The position numbers and the translations under genes were made by a program. A model generated the notes under the pieces. That model was not told where the DNA came from, did no database searches, and saw nothing but the letters and a program-made list of their open reading frames with translations. DNA of 12,175 nt from positions 1-12,175 of the forward strand of contig CAMTJK010000083.1 in assembly GCA_947072805.1 (NCBI GenBank). Reading direction: 5' to 3'. Shown in pieces: positions 7,501 through 12,175 of this stretch. Each line of letters starts with the position of its first letter. Position 1 is the stretch's first letter. This stretch comes from an uncultured Prevotella sp. GTDB taxonomy: Bacteria; Bacteroidota; Bacteroidia; Bacteroidales; Bacteroidaceae.

Positions 7501-7584
7501 GGACTGCCCGCACCAAGCAAAAAGACAAACAACAACGAACCGCTCGACGGCGGATTCGACTTTGATGAGGACTTTTACAGATGA
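4534..7584 (+). CDS. porW: TPR-repeat lipoprotein of the PorW/SprE type (type IX secretion accessory)
   Basis: The protein has 1016 residues. A GTG start at 4534 gives a lipoprotein signal peptide: K2/R4, a hydrophobic core, then LLATAC with lipidation at Cys23. The next ATG lies near codon 70 and would lose it. The mature N terminus reads STKKNTANTRWWHSFNARYN, characteristic of PorW/SprE-type proteins. TPR-like helical pairs fill about 130-420 (e.g. AWLLMGKSQFQKGSFDEAAA), a Lys/Glu-rich coiled segment spans 443-467, a second repeat block begins near 577, and from about 936 the tail is acidic, Pro/Asn-rich and probably disordered. In Porphyromonas and Flavobacterium, PorW/SprE is needed for type IX secretion and gliding; it is thought to sit at the outer-membrane periplasmic face. 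The stop overlaps the porX start (ATGA). Family call is good; whether this organism has a full type IX system cannot be seen here. Confidence 0.82.
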   Translation: MKTRVFLHIAPLAAALVLLATACSTKKNTANTRWWHSFNARYNTYYNGSLAFIDGSEEKENANKDNFTEMIPFYMVANKTSREIGKSNFDRAIEKCEKTIKRHSIKRRPEWKKSRRKTAKDIEWLGRREYNPFLWKAWLLMGKSQFQKGSFDEAAATFSYMSRLYATQPAINGIARSWLARSYTELDWLYDAEDVITKMKRDTMHYRAVKDWDYALANFYIAAKRYEEALPYLRKVIKHERRKKQRARQWYIVGQIQTELGNREEAYKAYAKVIRQNPPYELEFNARIAQTEVMAQGRAKQMIRKLRRMAASDNNKDYLDQVYYAIGNIHLAEKDTLAAIAAYEKGNEKATRNGIEKGVLLLKLGNLYWAREKYSDARRCYGEAIGLLDQDRPDYKQLSERSKVLDELVPYTDAIYLQDSLQVLAKLPEAERNAAIDRVIEELKKKEKEEKRKAEEAEAEKKLQQQSAMGNRNTTPVPTMPTAGKSGLWYFYNPQAVSQGKAAFQRQWGKRENVDDWQRLNHTVVNLQAEADGETNDSIDSTMTEDGEEGMEAAADTTATDSVPSDPHTREYYLAQIPFTDEQKAESDNIIKDGLFNSGVIFKDKLDNLPLSEKALLRLTEQYADYERNDESWYHLYLLYSRLGRHDVAANCLARLQTDYPESQWTTLLSDPYFVENSRFGVHIEDSLYAATYDAFKLDRFAEVKANNRLSAERFPLGANRPKFIFIEGLTCLNEGDANACVERMKQVVEDYPDSEVTGIAGMILKGVQAGRALYGGRFDIGDIWSRRGVTLDGDTASADTLSMERNTGFLFLLAYQPDSVNVNQMLFELAKYNFTNFLVRNFDIATDMDNGIGRMMVSGFLNYDEALQYARRLYADESMAEKLKGCRRIIISDENLKLLGTKYSYVDYEDFFEKAFAPMQISDEQLLNIPDGMPMPDAEDTSYPGGGGIDAQKTTEPDADNEDDFMPEGIVPQQGNNQSTGSDDEDDMGLPAPSKKTNNNEPLDGGFDFDEDFYR

Positions 7585-9149
7585 CGAACGGACTGTTATT
7601 ATGGGCAGACGACGAGATGGAATTGCTCAAGGCGCATCTGCTCTTTCTTGAGAAAAAAGGTTATCGCGTAGTGACGGTGACCAACGGCACCGATGCCATA
7701 GAGCAATGCCGCACGCAGAGTTTCGACCTCGTGCTGCTCGACGAGATGATGCCAGGACTTAGCGGACTGGAAACGCTGCAGAAGATAAAGGAAATATGTC
7801 CGGCGCTGCCCGTGGTGATGGTCACCAAGAGCGAAGAAGAGGACATAATGAACCAGGCAATAGGCTCGAAGATAGCCGACTACCTGATAAAACCCGTGAA
7901 CCCAAACCAGATTCTGCTCACGCTGAAGAAGAACATACACCGCAAGGAGATAGTGAGCGAGGTGACGCAGACGGGATATCAGCAGAACTTCACGCAGATA
8001 GCCGGACAGATAGCCGACTGCCGCACGTGGCAGGACTGGATAGAGGTGTACAAAAGACTTGTGCACTGGGAAATAGAACTGAGCGGAGCAGACACCGGCA
8101 TGACCGAAATGCTCATCATGCAGAAGGAAGAGGCAAACTCCGGCTTCGCCAAATTCATACGCAACAACTATCTCAACTGGGTGGAAGCGCTCTCGCCAAC
8201 GGCGCCGGAGACCGATCATCCCATGATGAGCCCCGAACTGTTCAAGAAAAAAGTGTTCCCGCTGCTCAACGAGGGAAAGAAGGTGTTTCTCGTGGTGCTC
8301 GACAATTTCAGGTACGACCAGTGGAGAATGATATCAGGAGAGCTCGGCGACGCCTTCGACATAGATGAAGACCTATACTACAGCATACTGCCCACAGCCA
8401 CACAGTATGCACGCAATGCCATCTTCAGCGGTCTGATGCCGAACAAGATTGCAGAGATGTTTCCCGAAATGTGGGTGGACGAAGACGAAGACGAGGGAAA
8501 GAACCTCAACGAAGGTCCGCTAATAGGCACACAGCTGGAACGATATCGCAGAAAGAACACATACTCGTATCACAAGATAAACGATTCGACGGGAGCGGAA
8601 CGCTTCATAGCGCAGTTTAACAAGCTAAGTCAGAACGACCTCAATGTGGTGGTGTTCAACTTCATCGACATGCTGAGCCACGCACGAACGGAGTCGAAGA
8701 TGGTGCGCGAGCTGGCAAGCAACGAGTCGGCTTACCGCAGCATTACGCTAAGCTGGTTCAGACATTCGGTGATATCAGACCTCTTCAAGCTCCTTGCCAC
8801 TACCGACTTCAAGGTGCTTGTAACCACGGACCATGGCTCAATACGCGCTGGAAAACCCATAAAGATAGTGGGCGACCGCAACACCAACACCAACCTGCGC
8901 TACAAGTTGGGAAAGAATCTCGGCTACGACAGCAAGGACCTCTTTGTAATAAAAGAACCACGCAAGGCACAGTTGCCATCGCCAAACCTAAGCACAAGCT
9001 ATGTCTTTGCCACGGGCGACTCGTTCTTTGCCTATCCGAACAACTATAATTACTACGTGTCGTACTACAAGGACACCTTCCAGCACGGAGGAATATCAAT
9101 GGAAGAGATGCTCATTCCCATCATCACCATGACGGGAAAGAGACGCTGA
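7581..9149 (+). CDS. porX: PorX: response regulator fused to a PglZ phosphatase/phosphodiesterase domain
   Basis: The protein has 522 residues in three parts. The receiver domain (1-118) has the acidic pair D10/D11, phospho-acceptor D54, T82 and K104, all intact. A helical linker follows (about 120-215). The PglZ domain (about 220-522), of the alkaline phosphatase superfamily, carries a full predicted set of metal and catalytic residues: D241 (VVLDNFRYD), T274 as likely nucleophile (LPTATQYARN), D363 and H367 (NFIDMLSHAR), D417 and H418 (TTDHGS), H502 (FQHGG). PorX works with the kinase PorY in control of type IX secretion, and Porphyromonas PorX has been described as acting on oligonucleotides. 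No DNA-binding domain is seen. No porY kinase or porL is in the window. The ATG overlaps the preceding stop by four bases, implying coupled synthesis with the PorW-like protein. Homologues also occur in Bacteroidota without obvious type IX secretion, so its target here may differ. Confidence 0.93.
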   Translation: MTNGLLLWADDEMELLKAHLLFLEKKGYRVVTVTNGTDAIEQCRTQSFDLVLLDEMMPGLSGLETLQKIKEICPALPVVMVTKSEEEDIMNQAIGSKIADYLIKPVNPNQILLTLKKNIHRKEIVSEVTQTGYQQNFTQIAGQIADCRTWQDWIEVYKRLVHWEIELSGADTGMTEMLIMQKEEANSGFAKFIRNNYLNWVEALSPTAPETDHPMMSPELFKKKVFPLLNEGKKVFLVVLDNFRYDQWRMISGELGDAFDIDEDLYYSILPTATQYARNAIFSGLMPNKIAEMFPEMWVDEDEDEGKNLNEGPLIGTQLERYRRKNTYSYHKINDSTGAERFIAQFNKLSQNDLNVVVFNFIDMLSHARTESKMVRELASNESAYRSITLSWFRHSVISDLFKLLATTDFKVLVTTDHGSIRAGKPIKIVGDRNTNTNLRYKLGKNLGYDSKDLFVIKEPRKAQLPSPNLSTSYVFATGDSFFAYPNNYNYYVSYYKDTFQHGGISMEEMLIPIITMTGKRR

Positions 9150-9182
9150 CACTGCAACAACAACCGACAAAGCATTACAGAA

Positions 9183-9596
9183 ATGGAAATAAAGATAGAC
9201 AATATCGAAAACATACATGAGGCGGCAAGACAGTTTGTGGCTTCACTGGGAGAGAGTACTGTGGTGGCTTTCTATGGAAAGATGGGAGCCGGAAAGACCA
9301 CATTCATAAAGGCAGTGTGCGAAGAGCTGGGCGTGGAAGACGTCATCACCTCGCCGACCTTTGCCATTGTGAACGAATATCGCTCGGCTACCACCGACGA
9401 ACTGATTTACCACTTCGACTTCTACCGCATAAAGAAGCTCGAGGAGGTGTATGATATGGGCTATGAAGACTACTTCTACAGCGGTGCACTCTGCTTTATT
9501 GAGTGGCCCGAGCTGATAGAAGAACTGCTGCCCGAAGACGCGCTTGCCGTAACCATCAGCGAGAATGAAGACGGAAGCCGTACGCTGAAGTGCTGA
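9183..9596 (+). CDS. tsaE: tRNA threonylcarbamoyladenosine biosynthesis ATPase TsaE
   Basis: This is a 137-residue cytoplasmic P-loop ATPase that helps the TsaB-TsaD complex install N6-threonylcarbamoyladenosine at A37 of tRNAs reading ANN codons. The Walker A motif is GKMGAGKTT (32-40). Family motifs follow: ITSPTFAIVNEY, the YHFDFYRI strand, and the LCFIEWPE signature near the C terminus. Length is normal (E. coli TsaE is 153). It starts 33 bases after porX with no promoter between, and is the last gene before a strong inverted repeat. Nothing in the sequence links it functionally to PorX. Confidence 0.95.
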   Translation: MEIKIDNIENIHEAARQFVASLGESTVVAFYGKMGAGKTTFIKAVCEELGVEDVITSPTFAIVNEYRSATTDELIYHFDFYRIKKLEEVYDMGYEDYFYSGALCFIEWPELIEELLPEDALAVTISENEDGSRTLKC

Positions 9597-9647
9597 CTGT
9601 GAAAGAGCGCCGGTATGCTGTCGGGATTGACATCAGCGAATAAAAAA

Positions 9648-9697
9648 AACGTGCCGACGGGTTTTTGCTTCTGCTTGCAAAAAACCGTCGGCACGTT
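9648..9697. terminator. Large inverted repeat: bidirectional terminator between converging genes
   Basis: Two 21-base arms (9648-9668 and 9677-9697) pair with one mismatch (G9661 with A9684) around an 8-base loop. The core stem is CGTGCCGACGG with CCGTCGGCACG. On the minus strand the hairpin is followed by a run of eight T (complement of 9642-9649), making it a classical intrinsic terminator for the thioredoxin operon. On the plus strand the T-run is weak, but the stem should still stop or stabilise the tsaE transcript. Confidence 0.85.
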
Positions 9698-9714
9698 CCT
9701 TTGCGGTTGCCGTG

Positions 9715-10047
9715 TCAGTCAAGACATTGTTCCTGAAAGTCCATGTCGGCTTGTACTACGAAGAAGACGTCGTCGGGATTGAACTTTCCGCGGTTCTCTT
9801 CGGCAGCCTTCTTGCATACATATTCAGCCACTGTCTCGAGGTTTATGTCTACAAAGTCGTCGTCAGCGCCCTTTGTGTCGAGCACGCCGCTCTCCATGTA
9901 GTAGTCTACGATGGCGTTCATCATGTAGAGAATGTCATCGGTAGAAAACTTATCCTTCAGATCGTTGGGCAGATTGCAGGAAATGAATTCCGCCTCGCGT
10001 GCTTCCTCTTCGGCATCGAGGCGCAGTTCCTCTTCAAAGTCAGCCAT
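9715..10047 (-). CDS. Small acidic protein of unknown function, co-transcribed with thioredoxin
   Basis: The 110-residue protein is soluble and strongly acidic. It opens with MADFEEELRLDAEEEAREAEF and is predicted largely helical, with LYMMNAIVDYYMESG and INLETVAEYVCKKA segments. There are three Cys residues but no CxxC. No signal peptide, membrane segment or known catalytic motif is visible. Its start lies six bases after the thioredoxin stop, so the two share a transcript, and the strong hairpin at 9648-9697 closes it. I recall unnamed proteins of this kind beside thioredoxin in other Bacteroidales, which would argue for a real gene. The sequence does not show whether it is a thioredoxin substrate or partner. 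An open frame on the opposite strand is judged a shadow. Confidence 0.82.
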   Translation of the reverse strand: MADFEEELRLDAEEEAREAEFISCNLPNDLKDKFSTDDILYMMNAIVDYYMESGVLDTKGADDDFVDINLETVAEYVCKKAAEENRGKFNPDDVFFVVQADMDFQEQCLD

Positions 10048-10053
10048 ATTGTA

Positions 10054-10368
10054 TCAGAGCAATGCGTTGAACTTCTCCACGAACTTAGCTTTGGTAACGG
10101 CGCCTACGGTCTTGTCTACCACCTGACCGCCTTTGAAGAACAGTACGGTGGGGATGTTGCGTATTCCGAATTCAGATACTATATCGTCGTTTTCCTCCAC
10201 GTCGCACTTTCCTACAACTATTTTGCCGTCGTATTCGTTGGCAAGTTCTTCTATGATGGGGGCAATCATGCGGCAGGGCCCGCACCATGTAGCCCAGAAG
10301 TCTACTACCAGCGGCAGCTCGCCGTTCTTCAGTGTCTCAAAGTTCTCGTTTGTGATTTGTACTTCCAT
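10054..10368 (-). CDS. trxA: Thioredoxin
   Basis: A 104-residue classical thioredoxin, cytoplasmic since there is no signal peptide. It reduces protein disulphides and is itself reduced by thioredoxin reductase. The active site WCGPC has C29 and C32; the buried Asp is D23 (VVDFWA); cis-proline is P73 in NIPT; the GG of FFKGG is also conserved. Length is standard. The ATG at 10368 follows a leader of about 45 bases from a TACTTTTG promoter element. It is the first gene of a two-gene minus-strand unit. Its Ile codons include ATC and ATT more freely than the aroA-tsaE cluster, as expected for a highly expressed gene. Confidence 0.96.
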   Translation of the reverse strand: MEVQITNENFETLKNGELPLVVDFWATWCGPCRMIAPIIEELANEYDGKIVVGKCDVEENDDIVSEFGIRNIPTVLFFKGGQVVDKTVGAVTKAKFVEKFNALL

Positions 10369-10417
10369 TGTTAGTTATTTTTTATAATTAATATTTTGTT
10401 TCGGGTTATTGATGTTG

Positions 10418-10448
10418 CAAAAGTAGTGAAAACCTTTGAAAAAGCCAA
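10418..10448 (-). promoter_or_regulatory. Promoter of the thioredoxin operon
   Basis: On the minus strand TACTTTTG (10425 down to 10418) matches TAnnTTTG. At 19 bases further upstream lies TTGG (10448-10445), a partial -33 match. The predicted start, near 10411, gives a leader of about 43 bases. Confidence 0.55.
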
Positions 10449-10517
10449 GCGGATATTATATTTTAAGCCCGTTCGCCGTTCGTGGCTGTCCGCCGGCAGA
10501 CGTTCTTGTCTTTAGTA

Positions 10518-12074
10518 TTACGTAGTGTACGTAGTCTCCTCGGTATGATATCCTTTGTGTTTTCTTTCCAGTTCTTTGCGGGTCATGGAGTAAGTGTATT
10601 CCTCATTGCCACACACTTCGCACTTGTACGTGTGTTTGAACTCCTTCACATGATACAGTACGTCGTAGTCATTGTATAGATCGTTATCTGTCGTGCGTTT
10701 GTGTGTTTTCTCGTCTTTCTTGCTCTTCTCCTGATGTCCGTCGGTATAGGTGGTAGTCACCTCTGTCCACGTTTTCCATTTCTCTGTATGTGAAGATAGC
10801 GTACGTGCAAATACCGACTCGCTGAACCATTTGTCGTATTCGCGTTCCAAATCGCTTTTAAGGTATTTGTTTGAGTAGAGCTGTCGGCAGCTTCGGCAGC
10901 GTTCGTGCGGAATGTCGCTTTTGAGCGGCTTGGTGACCACAGAGCAAGAAAATCTGTATGAAAGGTAGAAGAGTAGTATCAGTAAGGAGTAGATGCCCCA
11001 GCCCAGTAGGGCGCATATCCATATCAGGGTGGAAGCTACAGCCACTACGCAGATGATGGCTTGCATGGTCTTGTCGCCTAACGGGCGGAATATCTGACGT
11101 ATGTTCAGCAGCAGTCCGAGTATGAAGACAGGCAGTAGCGGAGTGAAATATACCCATATCAGTGCCATAATGACGTACAGTAACAGCATGGCATAGATGT
11201 GCAGGTTCTTCCACCACGTCTTGTTAAGTTGCGATGTGAATTTGTCGTACACCATAGTCTGCGTGAGATTGGTGAGGAACGGCATGTCCATCACGTCACA
11301 TACGAACGGCAAATTGCATATTATCCAGTCTGATGCCGTGTTGTAGCTATCGTATGCCACCGATACTGCCACCAGCGAATCGTTGTAGCTTACTATCGGT
11401 GCGCAGTGCTTGCCCGATGCTATTTCCACCACACTTACACCATATTTTGCGCGTAGCGTGTCGCGCAGTACGGCTACGTTGTAAGCCTCGCGGTAACGTT
11501 TGCTGTTGTCGGCAAACGACTGTCCGAGATATTCGCGGCTGAAGCGTTTTTCCGACATATAATAGGTGTTCTCTTCTTCACCCATTCTCAGATTCAATAT
11601 TTCTTCGGGCAGTATCGGTTCGATGTCTTTTATCCTTACTTTGACGCTCTCGCCGCCCGTAGTCACACATTCGCATCTGTATCTGTCTGCCGCGTTGGGT
11701 ATGGCAGTCACCGTCAGTGTGTCGATGCTGTCCGACTTGGTGTCGATAAATTTATATCCTATCTCGTCGAGGAATATACATCCCCTTACTCCCTTGTCGT
11801 TGGCAACAAAAAGTCTGTGGCGGTAGCTGGAATACCGTGCTCCCATGTAGCCCAGCACCTGCAGCGTGTCGCCCTGGTTTACTTGCGTCCTCACCGTGTC
11901 ATTGTCGAAGATGGAGTATATATTCATCTGTCTGTCGGCTACTAACGGCACCGGGTCGCGGTGTGTGTCTACTAAAAGTGCAGCGACAATATTTGTCACG
12001 ATGATTATGATGATGCATGTCAGGCATTTGTAGAAATGCCCGGTAAGTACAAAGCCTTTGGATGATTGTGCCAT
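10518..12074 (-). CDS. Multi-pass membrane protein with SH3-like extracytoplasmic region and split zinc-ribbon-like C terminus (unrecognised)
   Basis: The protein has 518 residues. One N-terminal membrane helix (about 19-35) is followed by an extracytoplasmic region (36-290) whose first part (IYSIFDNDTVRTQVNQGDTLQVLGYMG with VANDKGVRGCIFLDEIGYKF) reads like a bacterial SH3-type beta barrel. Hydrophobic segments follow at about 291-325, 338-356 and 358-378; Arg/Lys at 326-335 and a basic C-terminal part favour a cytoplasmic C terminus if 291-325 crosses once. The C-terminal 140 residues hold two CxxC pairs, CRSC (393-396) and CEVC (485-488), as in a zinc ribbon split by a charged, Thr/Lys/Glu-rich insert of about 90 residues. 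It ends in a Tyr/Thr-rich tail. I do not recognise the family. GC content looks lower than in the aroA cluster and Ile codons are mostly ATC/ATT where sampled. No clear promoter or terminator was found. Confidence 0.8.
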   Translation of the reverse strand: MAQSSKGFVLTGHFYKCLTCIIIIIVTNIVAALLVDTHRDPVPLVADRQMNIYSIFDNDTVRTQVNQGDTLQVLGYMGARYSSYRHRLFVANDKGVRGCIFLDEIGYKFIDTKSDSIDTLTVTAIPNAADRYRCECVTTGGESVKVRIKDIEPILPEEILNLRMGEEENTYYMSEKRFSREYLGQSFADNSKRYREAYNVAVLRDTLRAKYGVSVVEIASGKHCAPIVSYNDSLVAVSVAYDSYNTASDWIICNLPFVCDVMDMPFLTNLTQTMVYDKFTSQLNKTWWKNLHIYAMLLLYVIMALIWVYFTPLLPVFILGLLLNIRQIFRPLGDKTMQAIICVVAVASTLIWICALLGWGIYSLLILLFYLSYRFSCSVVTKPLKSDIPHERCRSCRQLYSNKYLKSDLEREYDKWFSESVFARTLSSHTEKWKTWTEVTTTYTDGHQEKSKKDEKTHKRTTDNDLYNDYDVLYHVKEFKHTYKCEVCGNEEYTYSMTRKELERKHKGYHTEETTYTT

Positions 12075-12130
12075 ATGTGATGGTTTTTATTTGATTTGTA
12101 AATATGGACTACAGAGCTGTGAGCGCAGCA

Positions 12131-12147
12131 TGACTTATGCAAAGTCA
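12131..12147. repeat. Short inverted repeat upstream of the membrane-protein gene
   Basis: TGACTT (12131-12136) and AAGTCA (12142-12147) are complementary around five bases. On the minus strand the overlapping TGACTTTG is one base from the -7 consensus, so this may be an operator over a weak promoter. There is no matching -33 element. The region 12075-12175 holds no other feature I can support. Confidence 0.25.
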
Positions 12148-12175
12148 TTGCAAGTGAGCGGAAAGAGAATAGATT

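Noticed and set aside
9712..10374. A 220-codon open frame on the plus strand across the thioredoxin operon
   Set aside because: It lies exactly opposite trxA and its partner, and its translation has no family features. Thioredoxin on the minus strand has a complete active site, so this frame is a shadow.

Overview
The window reads as chromosomal DNA of a Bacteroidota bacterium, most likely order Bacteroidales (Prevotellaceae- or Muribaculaceae-like). The reasons are: three promoters of the Bacteroidota type (TTTG, about 19 bases, TAnnTTTG); A-rich leaders with weak ribosome binding sites; an HU-related protein paired with a tiny 'smalltalk' peptide; and PorW/SprE and PorX homologues, which belong to the type IX secretion machinery of this phylum. 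The species cannot be fixed from the sequence alone.

Layout. Positions 1-598 are non-coding and end in a good promoter. Positions 599-1177 hold the HU-like gene and the 34-codon smalltalk gene, closed by a GC-rich hairpin. A stand-alone HigA-type XRE regulator follows (1472-1777), with its own promoter and two hairpins after it. A second consensus promoter (1887-1917) starts a long co-directional cluster to 9596: aroA, a small Cys-containing membrane protein, a ZnuB-type ABC permease, a PorW-like TPR lipoprotein, PorX, and tsaE. Spacings are short or overlapping: 4 bases, 46 bases, a 1-base TAGTG overlap, a 4-base ATGA overlap, 33 bases. This suggests one transcript. A large inverted repeat (9648-9697) separates it from converging minus-strand genes: thioredoxin with a small acidic protein, and a 518-residue multi-pass membrane protein with a split zinc-ribbon-like C terminus.

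How the genes may work together. AroA and TsaE are housekeeping (shikimate pathway; tRNA t6A modification). PorW and PorX are the most suggestive pair. One is an outer-membrane-type lipoprotein, the other a cytoplasmic response regulator with a PglZ phosphatase/phosphodiesterase domain. Both are tied to type IX secretion, and here they are translationally overlapped. The permease has no ATPase or binding protein nearby. No phage, transposon, CRISPR array, rRNA or tRNA was recognised. I found no clearly new multi-gene system; the best leads are the PorW-PorX coupling, the unrecognised 518-residue membrane protein, and the HU-smalltalk unit with its repeat-bearing upstream region.
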